Counted from the first letter of the stretch, positions 24,852 through 34,767 are shown. The stretch: 64,000 bases of DNA from JASHSH01 sp036490215 (GCA_036490215.1 DASXEH010000054.1:9549-73548), one strand, 5' to 3'. A program made the numbers and translations. Notes: generated from the letters alone by a model not told the origin.

Positions 24852-24995
24852 GGCATAGGCCTCCCGATCGACGGCGGCGCGGCGCTGTGATGCGCGATTG
24901 CTCTTTCGCCTTGCCGTTTGGGTTCTGTGACGCTAACGAAGAACCGTCGCAACGACAATCCCGCGACGGCGCATACCGTCGCATCGGAGGAATGC

Positions 24996-26207
24996 ATGAA
25001 TGTCGTGGATAACGGCCCTGATAGTGCCGCCGGCCCCAAGCACGTGCTGCGGCGCGGTGTGCGGCCGCAGGTCGCCGAAATCCCGTTCAGTCTCATCGGC
25101 CAAGTGTCGATCCCGCGCCTGGGCGACCCGGACATCATCCCCCTGTGGTACGGCGAAAGCGACATGCCGACGCCTGCGGTCGTTGTCGACGCGGCCGAGG
25201 CAGCGATGCGCGCCGGCCATACGCACTATGCGCAAAAGCAAGGGATCCCCGAATTGCGCGCGGCGCTCGCTGAATACCTATCCGATCTTTATGGCCGCCC
25301 TATGGATGCCGAACGCACCTCTGTGACCAGTTCGGGCATGAGCGCGATCATGATCGCGACCCAGGCGCTGATTCAGCCGGGCGACAACGCGGTGGCCATC
25401 ACGCCGCTATGGCCGAATCTGGTCGACTGCGTGCGCGCCCTCGGCGCCGAGCCACGCATGGTGGCGCTGCAGCCGACGAAAGACGGCGGCTGGCATCTCG
25501 ATCTCGATCGCGTGATCGCCAATTTCGACGACAACACCCGCTGCGTCTTCGTCAACTCGCCCAACAATCCGACCGGCTGGGTGATGAGCCGCGCCGAGGC
25601 CGAGGCGCTGCTGGCCGAGACGCGCAAGCGCGGCATCTATCTGATCGCCGACGAGGTCTATGCGCGGCTGGTTTACGGCCCCGCGCGCGCCGCCCCGTCG
25701 CTGATGGAGATCGCCGATCCCGAAGATCGCATGATTTCGATCAACAGCTTCTCCAAGGCCTGGGCGATGACCGGCTGGCGTCTGGGTTGGATGGTGGCGC
25801 CGAAGGAAGTGCGCGATGTGCTCGACACGCTGATCGAGATCAACACCAGTTGCGCGCCGCCCTTTATTCAGCACGCGGGCGTGGCGGCCTTGAAGAAGGG
25901 CGAGGGCTTCGTGACCGAGATGCGCGAGCGTTGCCGGCTGGGCCGCGATCTCACCATCCAAGGCTTGTCGCGCTTTCCTCGCGTGCATGTGGCGGCGCCG
26001 GCGGGTGCGTTCTATGCTTTCTTCACCGTCGACGGGATCACGGACGACCTGGCCTTCGCGCATAAGCTGGCCGATGAGGCCAAGGTCGGTCTGGCGCCGG
26101 GCAGCGCCTTCGGGCCGGCGGGCGCGGGCTACACCAGGCTTTGCTACGCCAAGTCGCCGGCTTTGCTCGAACAAGCCCTCGACCGCCTGGCGCCGTTTTT
26201 AAGCTGA
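24996..26207 (+). CDS. PLP-dependent aminotransferase, class I/II
   Basis: This 403-residue fold-type I aminotransferase of the AspC-like subgroup has NSPNNPTGWVMS (cofactor ring), LIADEVYARLVY (Asp-Tyr pair), SINSFSKAWAMTGWRLGWMV with the Schiff-base lysine, and a late Arg in TRLCYA for the substrate carboxylate. The substrates cannot be told from sequence. ATG 24996 is preceded by GGAGG five bases upstream, which rules out the longer open frame from 24918. It stands alone between the stress gene and a repeat. Confidence 0.9.
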   Translation: MNVVDNGPDSAAGPKHVLRRGVRPQVAEIPFSLIGQVSIPRLGDPDIIPLWYGESDMPTPAVVVDAAEAAMRAGHTHYAQKQGIPELRAALAEYLSDLYGRPMDAERTSVTSSGMSAIMIATQALIQPGDNAVAITPLWPNLVDCVRALGAEPRMVALQPTKDGGWHLDLDRVIANFDDNTRCVFVNSPNNPTGWVMSRAEAEALLAETRKRGIYLIADEVYARLVYGPARAAPSLMEIADPEDRMISINSFSKAWAMTGWRLGWMVAPKEVRDVLDTLIEINTSCAPPFIQHAGVAALKKGEGFVTEMRERCRLGRDLTIQGLSRFPRVHVAAPAGAFYAFFTVDGITDDLAFAHKLADEAKVGLAPGSAFGPAGAGYTRLCYAKSPALLEQALDRLAPFLS

Positions 26208-26210
26208 CGC

Positions 26211-26327
26211 GGTACCCCCCATCCTGACCTTCCCCCTCAAGGGGGGAAGGAATCGGGAAATTGATTCGCTCCGCGCGAAAAACAAAACCCTCCCCCCTTG
26301 AGGGGGAGGGCTTGGGTGGGGGGTACG
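26211..26327. repeat. Long GC-rich inverted repeat between aminotransferase and ugpC
   Basis: Outer arms GGTACCCCCCA (26211-26221) and TGGGGGGTAC (about 26316-26325) enclose two inner hairpins, CCTTCCCCCTCAAGGGGG and CCCCCTTGAGGGGGAGG. It belongs to the same class as the elements near 19.1, 19.9 and 28.3 kb and lies between two convergent stops. Confidence 0.75.
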
Positions 26328-26355
26328 ACGAAAGTGTCCGAAGGTCCGCTTTCGC

Positions 26356-27426
26356 TTAAATCCGTCTGCCGTTTTCCGCGTCGAACAGGTGCACGGTGCC
26401 CGATTGCGGCTGCAGCCAGATCTGCTCGCCGGGCTTGAAGCCGCGGCGTTCCTTGACGTTGACGTGGACGGTGTTCTCGCCAACGCGGCCCACCACCAGC
26501 GTCTCGGCACCGGTCGGTTCCACCACCGAGACCAGCGTCGGCACGCCTTGGCCTTGAGTGGTGATGGTGAAGTGCTCGGGCCGCACGCCGAACACGATCG
26601 CCTTGCCTTCGCTGATCGAGGCCGGCGGTTCGCCAGGCAGTTTCTCGCCGGTGGTGGTGACGATGGCCGGGCGGCCATTGTCGCGCACCACCTTGCCGGC
26701 GATGAAGTTCATGGCCGGCGAGCCGATGAAGCCCGCCACGAACTGATTGGCCGGACGATCGTAGAGATCGAGCGGATTGCCCACCTGTTCGATCCAGCCG
26801 TCGCGCATCACGACGATGCGGTCGGCCATGGTCATCGCTTCGATCTGATCGTGCGTGACATAGATCGATGTGGTGCGCAGCTTTTGATGCAGCTCCTTGA
26901 TCTCGCCGCGCATCTGCACGCGCAGCTTGGCGTCAAGGTTCGACAGCGGTTCGTCGAACAGGAACACTTGCGGATCGCGGACAATGGCGCGACCCATGGC
27001 CACGCGCTGACGTTGACCACCCGAGAGCTGTCGCGGGAGGCGTGCCAGTAACTGATCGATGTCGAGGATGTGCGCGGCCTTCTTCACGCGCTCATCGATC
27101 TCGGTCTTGGCGAATTTGCGCAGCTTCAGGCCGAAAGCCATGTTGTCGGCCACCGACATATGCGGGTAGAGCGCATAGTTCTGGAACACCATGGCGATGT
27201 CGCGGTCGCGCGGCGGCAGCGTGGTCACGTCGCGCCCGCCGATCTCGACCTTGCCGGCGCTGATCGTCTCGAGCCCGGCGATGGTGCGCAGCAGGGTCGA
27301 TTTGCCGCAGCCCGAGGGGCCCACCAGAACCAGGAACTCGCCGTCGGTGACGCTCAGGTCGAGTCCGTGCAGGACCTCAACCGGCCCATAGGTCTTGCGG
27401 ATGCCCGACATCACAACATTGGCCAT
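26356..27426 (-). CDS. ugpC: ABC transporter ATP-binding protein, UgpC/MalK type
   Basis: This 356-residue cytoplasmic ATPase subunit of a CUT1-type sugar or glycerol-phosphate importer has Walker A GPSGCGKSTLLR, a Q-loop FQNYALYPHMSV, the signature LSGGQRQRVAMGRAI, Walker B VFLFDEPLSNLDA and the switch His in YVTHDQIEAM. The C-terminal third is the TOBE/OB regulatory fold (IVFGVRPEHF). No permease or binding-protein gene is adjacent, so it probably energises permeases encoded elsewhere, perhaps several. The gene symbol reflects family similarity; the substrate is inferred. Confidence 0.85.
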   Translation of the reverse strand: MANVVMSGIRKTYGPVEVLHGLDLSVTDGEFLVLVGPSGCGKSTLLRTIAGLETISAGKVEIGGRDVTTLPPRDRDIAMVFQNYALYPHMSVADNMAFGLKLRKFAKTEIDERVKKAAHILDIDQLLARLPRQLSGGQRQRVAMGRAIVRDPQVFLFDEPLSNLDAKLRVQMRGEIKELHQKLRTTSIYVTHDQIEAMTMADRIVVMRDGWIEQVGNPLDLYDRPANQFVAGFIGSPAMNFIAGKVVRDNGRPAIVTTTGEKLPGEPPASISEGKAIVFGVRPEHFTITTQGQGVPTLVSVVEPTGAETLVVGRVGENTVHVNVKERRGFKPGEQIWLQPQSGTVHLFDAENGRRI

Positions 27427-27586
27427 GCGATTTCGTCCCTATCTTGTCTGCGCGCCGATGAAAGGAGGGGGGACGCGCTATTTGTACGACAAGTGTAGCC
27501 TAGTCGCAGGGCGGGGCAAGAATATGATGGGGCCCGGCCACAGCCTTGCCCCGTCGAATCAAGCATTTCGCGCTGCAAAACGGCGT

Positions 27587-27874
27587 TCAGCCGCCCCCAC
27601 CGATAAAGGGCAGAACGCTAACGCCGGGTGGCGTAGCTATGGTCAGCGTCCCTGCCGCGCCATCGCAGCTGATGATGATTTTGCCACCGCTGGTGGCAAT
27701 CAACAGATCGCGCCGGGTCTTGGTGCGCACAGGGAAGGCCGGCGGCACATTCAGCCGCTGCACGGCCGCCACCTGCACGTCGAGACAATGGTCGTAGTCC
27801 ATCTTGATCTGGCTCTGATCGGCCAATGCCGGCGTGGCCAGCAGAGCGAGCATCACCCCCAAAACGAGACGCAT
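27587..27874 (-). CDS. Small secreted protein, paralogue A
   Basis: This protein of about 95 residues has a signal peptide MRLVLGVMLALLATPALA and then a mature domain of about 77 residues. It shares with the next gene the pattern DQS-x3-(M/I)DY-x2-C, a TRRD-x2-IATSG centre, an SCD Cys and a TPPGVS ending. The two conserved cysteines could form a disulphide in the periplasm. No known family was recognised. ATG 27874 has a GGGGGAT ribosome site at good distance, whereas ATG 27886 abuts its GGAG. It lies 80 bases downstream of its paralogue. Confidence 0.7.
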   Translation of the reverse strand: MRLVLGVMLALLATPALADQSQIKMDYDHCLDVQVAAVQRLNVPPAFPVRTKTRRDLLIATSGGKIIISCDGAAGTLTIATPPGVSVLPFIGGGG

Positions 27875-27954
27875 GAGATCCCCCATCTCCAGAATGTTGT
27901 CGTGTCCGGTCTTAAGCCGGTGACTGCATCTTCCTCTTCGCGCTGCGAGAACCG

Positions 27955-28266
27955 TCAGTTGCCGGCGATATAGGGCTGGATGCTGACGCCGGGCGGCGTG
28001 ACGACGGTCAAGGTCTGCGCCTGGCGGTCACAACTCATGGTGACTCTGCCACTGGTAGTGGCAATCGTGAAATCGCGCCGGGTTGGTGTGAAGACCGAAT
28101 AGGCCATCGCCACATGCAGCTTTTGCGCCGCTTCTGCCTGGGCGCCGAGGCAGGTGTTGTAGTCGATCTCGAAGCTGCTCTGATCGGCCAACGCCGAACC
28201 GGCGCAAAGCACCGTGCACAGCGCCGCGGCTGCAAAAGCCATTCCCCGCATAGTCGTCGTCCCCAT
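27955..28266 (-). CDS. Small secreted protein, paralogue B
   Basis: This protein of about 103 residues has an N-terminal signal peptide (MRGMAFAAAALCTVLCAGSALA after a short leader). The mature region is clearly related to the neighbouring gene: DQSSFEIDYNTCLGAQAEAAQ, RRDFTIATTSGRVTMSCD and VTPPGVSIQPYIAGN. It is a tandem duplication of an unrecognised secreted family with two conserved Cys. ATG 28266 has GAGG five bases upstream, but that lies within a repeat; ATG 28251 is the alternative and would still keep the signal peptide. Confidence 0.7.
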   Translation of the reverse strand: MGTTTMRGMAFAAAALCTVLCAGSALADQSSFEIDYNTCLGAQAEAAQKLHVAMAYSVFTPTRRDFTIATTSGRVTMSCDRQAQTLTVVTPPGVSIQPYIAGN

Positions 28267-28270
28267 CGAT

Positions 28271-28335
28271 CCCTCACCCCGCCCCTCTCCCGCGTGCGGG
28301 AGAGGGAGGGACCCGCATAGCGGGAGGGTGAGGGC
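28271..28335. repeat. GC-rich inverted repeat between secreted-protein genes and ccmD
   Basis: CCCTCACCC at the left pairs with GGGTGAGGG at the right (28325-28333). The inner CTCTCCCGC/GCGGGAGAG hairpin is perfect. It has the same class and layout as the elements near 19.1, 19.9 and 26.2 kb. Confidence 0.75.
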
Positions 28336-28353
28336 CCTCGCCGCTAAAACTAT

Positions 28354-28530
28354 CTACCCGCCACGTCCCCGTTTATTCCCCTGTGCCGCCTCCAGCGCCG
28401 CCTTGGTCCGGCGATAGGCCCCCACGGCCTGCACCGCCATACCGATCAGCACCAGCGCCGCAACCCCATAGGCCGGCCAGACGAAACGGGCATAGCCGCC
28501 CATCGACAAGAAGGTGTCGAGGCCGCTCAT
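28354..28530 (-). CDS. ccmD: Heme exporter protein D (CcmD), 58 aa
   Basis: This short membrane protein starts MSGLDTFLSMGGYARFVWPA and has one transmembrane helix (YGVAALVLIGMAVQAVG). A basic cytoplasmic tail, YRRTKAALEA, follows. The FVWPAYG entry to the helix is typical of CcmD. It holds CcmC with the heme chaperone CcmE during cytochrome c maturation. Its ATG overlaps the ccmC stop by four bases, so it is translationally coupled. No other ccm gene follows; instead a palindromic repeat lies downstream. Confidence 0.9.
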   Translation of the reverse strand: MSGLDTFLSMGGYARFVWPAYGVAALVLIGMAVQAVGAYRRTKAALEAAQGNKRGRGG

Positions 28531-29315
28531 CGCGGCACCGCACTCAAGGGCCCACTATCGCGCGTGGCCGCCGCCCGATCGTCGCGCGCGATCTCGGCCA
28601 TGCGCAGCGCCCGCAGCTTGGCCGCCATCAGCGCCGTGCGCATCTTCACCAGCAGCAGCGTGACGAACAGCAGTGTGAAGCCGAGACTCATCGTCAGCAG
28701 CGGGAACAGCATCGAGGCCGCGATATGCGGCCCGTCCATGCGAAGTACGCTGGCCGGCTGGTGCAGCGTGTTCCACCAATCGACCGAGAATTTGATGATC
28801 GGCAAATCCACCGCGCCCACCAGCGCCAGGATCGCGCCGGCCCTAGCGCCCCGTGATGGATCGTCAAACGCGTTCACCAGGGCGATGTAGCCGAGATAGA
28901 GGAAGAACAGCACCAGCACCGAGGTCAGCCGCGCGTCCCACACCCACCAGGTGCCCCACATCGGCTCGCCCCACAGCGATCCCGCCACCAGGCAGACGAA
29001 GGTGAAGCCCGCGCCCAAGGGTGCGGCGGCCTGCGCGGCGATATCGGCCAGCGGGTCGCGCCAGATCAGCGCCACGGCGCTGGCAAAGGCGACGATGGCA
29101 TAGACGAAGCTCGCCATCCACGCGGCCGGCACATGCACATACATCATGCGCACCGCTTCGCCCTGCTGGTAATCGGCCGGCGAATCGATCAGCGCGAGAT
29201 AGAGGCCGACGGCCAGAATGGTGACGGTGACAGCGGCGAGGAAGGGCAACAACGCGCCCGACCAGCGCATGAACCGGGTGGGATTGGTGAAGGTGGAAAT
29301 ACGGAACAAGGGCAT
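28527..29315 (-). CDS. ccmC: Heme exporter / heme-handling protein CcmC
   Basis: This 262-residue inner-membrane protein of cytochrome c maturation loads heme on CcmE. Diagnostic features are the tryptophan-rich WGTWWVWDARLTS loop, periplasmic His residues in YVHVPAAWM and NTLHQPASV, and six hydrophobic helices. The C-terminal tail is somewhat longer than usual. ATG 29315 is chosen because the homologous N-terminus begins near there; upstream in-frame codons run into non-coding-like sequence. ccmA and ccmB, normally just upstream, are absent here: the next gene is the AT-richer STAND gene on the other strand. Confidence 0.93.
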   Translation of the reverse strand: MPLFRISTFTNPTRFMRWSGALLPFLAAVTVTILAVGLYLALIDSPADYQQGEAVRMMYVHVPAAWMASFVYAIVAFASAVALIWRDPLADIAAQAAAPLGAGFTFVCLVAGSLWGEPMWGTWWVWDARLTSVLVLFFLYLGYIALVNAFDDPSRGARAGAILALVGAVDLPIIKFSVDWWNTLHQPASVLRMDGPHIAASMLFPLLTMSLGFTLLFVTLLLVKMRTALMAAKLRALRMAEIARDDRAAATRDSGPLSAVPR

Positions 29316-29651
29316 GGGCGGGAGGATAGCAGGAAAGTGGGCGCGGTGGAAAAGGTGACCGAAACGAGAGGTGTCGGAGCGTATCATCGCTAGAGAAAAA
29401 ATGTAGTTCAGTAATTTGTTAGCAACACCGGTTCCTTAGCTAGCGCGAGGGTCTTTGTCGAATCGTTGGCCTTTCGGGCTGCCTAACGATCCCCGACATC
29501 GAGAATTGTACACTTTCCCTGTTGATAGACGCGGATACTCCAATATGGGTGCCCAATGATATGTCCTTACATAAGTTTCGTAAGAAACGTTTCAGCATGT
29601 GTATAGTTCTTTTGACTTCATAATTTCAGCCTCGAGCTAGAGCGAAACGCC
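29316..29651. other. AT-richer intergenic region ahead of the STAND gene
   Basis: No gene is visible in these 336 bases. Base composition drops from the GC-rich background from about 29400 onward, matching the STAND gene and suggesting both arrived together. A small inverted repeat GTTTC-GTAA-GAAAC lies at 29574-29587, and a TTGACT hexamer near 29609 is a possible -35 element without a convincing -10 partner. No tRNA, integrase or direct-repeat attachment site was found. Confidence 0.5.
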
Positions 29652-32255
29652 ATGATCCACGCCGCAATCAATCAAGTGCTGCTGAGAGCAGAGTCAGCAA
29701 AGTCCGAATCGGATTTCACGTACTTCTTTACGCTCCTTTTGCTAGGGGAGGTTTTGGCAAAAATCACAACGCTGGGGATTGTCGCGGCTATTGGCGATAA
29801 CAAGGATCGGAACAGATACCGTCTTGAATACAATATCGTCAGGTCTGACGGACTGGGTGATTGGGGGAAGGCGCTTGAAGATGCTTTAACGGGCACAGCT
29901 TCCCAATACCTAAAGGTTGAGGCAAGAAATGAGCAGGCTGAGCTGACCAAATTGGTTGGGCCGGAGAATTGGCAGTATCAAGCTGTCGCCAAACTAAAAG
30001 AAACTTTGATGGGCCTTGGAATCGATTCTGAAGAGGTGCCAACGAAAACAGATATGAAACGTTGGTTTCGTCTGTTTGCAACCCTGAGAAACAAAACCAG
30101 AGCCCACGGCGCAATTACTCCTGGAAAGGCAGGGGCTGTGGCAAATAGCTTGGCCGCTAGCATCAGTCTTTTTTATACACATCATTCGCTTTTTCGCCGG
30201 CCTTGGGCGCATTTGTATAGAAACCTATCGGGAAAATATCGGGTCACCCCAATAGCTGGCGATCCGTCTCCTTTTGATTTTCTAAAGAAAAGGTCTGATA
30301 TTATTTTTAATAATGGAATATACATAATGTATGATATTCCAATTATAGTTAATTTAATTTCAAGTGATCCTGAGTTGCAAGATTTTTACTTTGCGAATGG
30401 AGGGTTTTCCAGCAGGAAATACGAGATGATTTCGTATCGAACTGACAACAAAATGTCAGGAGATGCCTCCCTATATCAGACGCCAGCAGGCTCGCTGCCG
30501 CCGAGCGATACAGAAGGAAGTCCAGAGCTCTATATCCGCGAACAATGTCTTTCGAACGCTCCTAACGCTCCGGCTGATCTTATTGCCCGTCCCCAGTTGG
30601 AAGACCAACTGAGCGGACTGCTGCTGGATGAAAAGCGGACGGTCATTACGCTTGTCGGACGAGGAGGTGTCGGCAAAACATCGCTCGCTCTGAGCGTGCT
30701 CCCGGGAATCTACAAAGAGAGCAAATTTCGACTTGTGATTTGGTTCAGTGGCCGAGACGTTGATTTAAGACTCTCGGGTCCGAAGCCCGTGAGACAGGGA
30801 GTGATGTCGTCACAAGACGTGGCCGCATATTATTCTAATTTTGTAGCTTCAAACTCTATCCTGAAAGACAAAGGCTTTGATGCAAAATCATATTTTGAAG
30901 GCCAACTGCGGGCTTGCGATGGGGGGCCGTGCCTATTCATCTTCGACAATTTTGAGACGATGCAGAATCCGATGGAAATGTATACGTGGTTGGACACCTT
31001 TATTTATCCACCCAACAAGATACTCATAACTACAAGGCTGAGAGATTTCAAAGGAGACTATCCGATAGATGTGCCGGGCATGGAAGAGCCGGAGGCGCGA
31101 TTGCTCATTACGCAAACTGCCGCGAAACTTGGAATCACGGAAAAGATGACCGGTGAATATGTCGATCAACTTGTTAGAGAATCTGACGGTCATCCTTATG
31201 TAATTAAAATCTTGCTGGGAGAGGTGGCGAAAGTTGGTCGTGTCGGCAACATCCAACGCGTCGTAGCAGCCAGCGATGATGTACTGACTGCACTGTTCGA
31301 ACGAACTTATGCGGCACTGAGTCCTTGCGCTCAAAGATCGTTCTTAACTTTAGCTGCTTGGAACTCGTCGGTCCCGCGAGTTGCTCTAGAGGCGGTTCTC
31401 ATAAAGTCGATCGGAGAAAGATCGGAGGTGGAGAAAGGAATTGAGTCGCTGCTCCAATTTTCAATCGGCGAAGTAGCCGTCTCAGCGTCGGATGGGCAAG
31501 AGAACATCGGCCTCCCCCTAGTGGCGGAAGTGTTTGGTAAGAAGAAACTTAACGTAAGTCCTTACCGTATTGCGATCCAAGCAGATGTGGAAATTCTTCA
31601 AATGCTTGGGCCTGGCAGACTTAATGATTTGAATCTTGGACTACAGAGCAAGCTTGAGCGTTTTATCAAAAACATTTCTCGTAAGATCGAATCGGGCGAC
31701 GACCTCTTAGTGTATCTTCCCATAATTGAAATGATCTGCCGCAGACATCCGCCGGGCTGGCTTCTTTTGGCACGGCTATATATGGAGGCGGGTCCAGCCC
31801 AAAATTACCAGAGCGCGAAGGACATATTGAGGCGTTATCTAGAAATAGCACCTACTGGTGAACTTGCTGCTAACGCGTGGCGAAATTTGGCTTACGCCTG
31901 TTATGTAACGGGCGACACCCTCGGAGAGATTCACGCGTTTATCGAGCGGAGTCGGATTGCCTCGGTGCCATTTGCTGAGTTATCGAACACCGCCAGCCGA
32001 TCAAATCAGTTGCTAGCCCAAGGTAGCTTGGAGGTTGTACGCGATGAAAAACGGCAACTTGCCTCTCGGATTGCAGAGGTTCTTGAGAAGCGAAAAAGCG
32101 AAGCCGACGCGGATGACTTTTCGCGTATGGCATGGTTGGCATTAAATCTGGGAAACGAGAATAGTGCTTGCGAATACGTACAGTCCGGGCTTGCCCTAGA
32201 CGAGGGAAACTATCATTGCCAGAATTTGGCTGAGAGGCTTAATCTGAATTCGTAA
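29652..32255 (+). CDS. Large STAND-type NTPase with N-terminal HEPN-like motif and TPR-like C-terminus
   Basis: This 867-residue protein is laid out like a prokaryotic immune STAND ATPase. Residues about 1-180 are helical with LRNKTRAHG, where R146-N and H152 fit the HEPN ribonuclease motif RNx4H. A middle region of unknown fold (about 190-310) follows. The NB-ARC/NACHT-like core has P-loop VGRGGVGKTSLA (about 335-346), Walker B CLFIFDNFE and sensor ILITTRLRDF. The final 180 residues look like TPR repeats (NAWRNLAYACYVTGDT, AWLALNLGNENSACEYVQSG), a likely sensor. The coding region is distinctly AT-richer and uses different codons from its neighbours, which points to horizontal transfer. A single-gene anti-phage role by RNA cleavage or abortive infection is inferred; no partner gene is adjacent. 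Confidence 0.8.
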   Translation: MIHAAINQVLLRAESAKSESDFTYFFTLLLLGEVLAKITTLGIVAAIGDNKDRNRYRLEYNIVRSDGLGDWGKALEDALTGTASQYLKVEARNEQAELTKLVGPENWQYQAVAKLKETLMGLGIDSEEVPTKTDMKRWFRLFATLRNKTRAHGAITPGKAGAVANSLAASISLFYTHHSLFRRPWAHLYRNLSGKYRVTPIAGDPSPFDFLKKRSDIIFNNGIYIMYDIPIIVNLISSDPELQDFYFANGGFSSRKYEMISYRTDNKMSGDASLYQTPAGSLPPSDTEGSPELYIREQCLSNAPNAPADLIARPQLEDQLSGLLLDEKRTVITLVGRGGVGKTSLALSVLPGIYKESKFRLVIWFSGRDVDLRLSGPKPVRQGVMSSQDVAAYYSNFVASNSILKDKGFDAKSYFEGQLRACDGGPCLFIFDNFETMQNPMEMYTWLDTFIYPPNKILITTRLRDFKGDYPIDVPGMEEPEARLLITQTAAKLGITEKMTGEYVDQLVRESDGHPYVIKILLGEVAKVGRVGNIQRVVAASDDVLTALFERTYAALSPCAQRSFLTLAAWNSSVPRVALEAVLIKSIGERSEVEKGIESLLQFSIGEVAVSASDGQENIGLPLVAEVFGKKKLNVSPYRIAIQADVEILQMLGPGRLNDLNLGLQSKLERFIKNISRKIESGDDLLVYLPIIEMICRRHPPGWLLLARLYMEAGPAQNYQSAKDILRRYLEIAPTGELAANAWRNLAYACYVTGDTLGEIHAFIERSRIASVPFAELSNTASRSNQLLAQGSLEVVRDEKRQLASRIAEVLEKRKSEADADDFSRMAWLALNLGNENSACEYVQSGLALDEGNYHCQNLAERLNLNS

Positions 32256-32354
32256 ACATTTGCAGATGGGCTAATCGAGTTCTTAAATTTGTAAAATGTA
32301 TTTTGTGCTATTTATTTAGCGTGCTCGCGAATCCCCAAAGTAACCCATTACCCC

Positions 32355-32753
32355 TCAATACTCGCCCCGCTCCAACACGCCCTTCGCCGCTTCGGTGCCG
32401 CGGTCCACGATCGTCTGCACGGTCTCGGTGAGCATGTCGGGCAGGAAGTCGCAGGTCCACACCACATGGGAGCGGTCCGGGGTTTCGGCGAACACTTGCA
32501 CCGCCGATTGAAAATGGGCGATGCGGCCGCCCGAGGCGCAGACCACCAGGCGGCGCAGCGCGTCGTCCACCGTTACCACCCATTCGCGCAGCACGATGCC
32601 ATTCTGGTAGGTGAGGACGCGGAGATTGCCCTCCATCCGCACCTCCTTCACCACGCCCGGAAACACGCGCGCCAGCGCTCCCACATCGCGCACTGCCGAC
32701 CAGACGTAGTCGGGGCTGGCCTCGATCACCATACCCTTGCGGACGGTTGCCAT
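32355..32753 (-). CDS. SRPBCC-family (START-like) small protein
   Basis: This 132-residue protein with the helix-grip fold starts MATVRKGMVIEASPDYVWSA, as polyketide-cyclase/dehydrase-type SRPBCC proteins do. It continues through the VGALARVFPGVVKEVRMEG and LREWVVTVDDALRRLVV strands and ends with a long helix (MLTETVQTIVDRGTEAAKGVL). Such proteins bind small hydrophobic ligands in a cavity, and the ligand cannot be told here. GC content is back to the genomic level, marking the right flank of the AT-rich STAND gene. Confidence 0.85.
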   Translation of the reverse strand: MATVRKGMVIEASPDYVWSAVRDVGALARVFPGVVKEVRMEGNLRVLTYQNGIVLREWVVTVDDALRRLVVCASGGRIAHFQSAVQVFAETPDRSHVVWTCDFLPDMLTETVQTIVDRGTEAAKGVLERGEY

Positions 32754-32876
32754 GCGCGGTTGCCCTCGATTTTTGCTTGGTTCACAAAACCATAGCCGGA
32801 TGGTAGTAAGCCGTCATCCGTTCCCGCGGCATTTCCCGCGCATAACGCTCCAATTCGAGACCCCAACCCGAAACCA

Positions 32877-34175
<1,299 letters not shown>

Positions 34176-34317
34176 CGGGGCCACCGTTCGGTCACAGAAC
34201 TTTACAAATCTCGATCTACCCGCGGTTGCCGCCCGCGCGTTTCATTTCCACATGCGGGCTCTACCTGGATGTCCGTGCCAGTAGTGGGGCCATCGGTGGG
34301 GGTGGAAGGAAACACCA

Positions 34318-34767
34318 GTGGTGCATTTTTCCAAGCCCGGCGCGATAAAGCAGGGCGCGGCCGATGCAAAGCTCGAAGCCCTCGATAAGCTGGTCGGTGT
34401 CTGGGAAGTGTCCGATCCCAGCGGCGACGACGCGATCGAAGGTCAACTCGTCTTCGAGTGGATGGTCGGCCGCCGCTTTCTCATTCAGCAGGTGAACCTT
34501 CACGGCATGCAGGGGATCGAGGTCATCGGCTATGACGAGGCCAGCGACTCGCTGCGCTCGCACTACTTCGACAGTTCGGGCCAGATGATCACCTATCGCT
34601 ACGAACTCGACGACGATCGCATCACCGTCGCGCTCGACGTCAAAGGGCGGCGGGGTCAGTTCACCGGCACCTTCGCCGATGACGGCAACAGCTTCAGCGG
34701 ACGCTGGGCCTGGGCGCATGACGGCGAGGAATTGCATTTCGACGCGTGCATGACGCGCATCGAATAG
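34318..34767 (+). CDS. Lipocalin-like / DUF1579-like small protein
   Basis: This 149-residue protein begins at a GTG preceded by GGAAGGAAACACCA. The sequence LDKLVGVWEVSDPSGDD, then alternating beta strands (GQLVFEWMVGRRFLIQQVN, GIEVIGYDEASDSLRSHYFD, RYELDDDRITVAL) ending FSGRWAWAHDGEEL, resembles DUF1579/lipocalin-like barrels. It lacks a signal peptide and is probably cytoplasmic. No function is assigned. It stands alone between the UDP-sugar dehydrogenase and the hydrolase gene. Confidence 0.75.
   Translation: MVHFSKPGAIKQGAADAKLEALDKLVGVWEVSDPSGDDAIEGQLVFEWMVGRRFLIQQVNLHGMQGIEVIGYDEASDSLRSHYFDSSGQMITYRYELDDDRITVALDVKGRRGQFTGTFADDGNSFSGRWAWAHDGEELHFDACMTRIE

Noticed and set aside
29388..32354. 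Integrative element with attachment sites around the STAND gene
   Set aside because: No integrase, tRNA or flanking direct repeats were seen; only the base composition suggests transfer.
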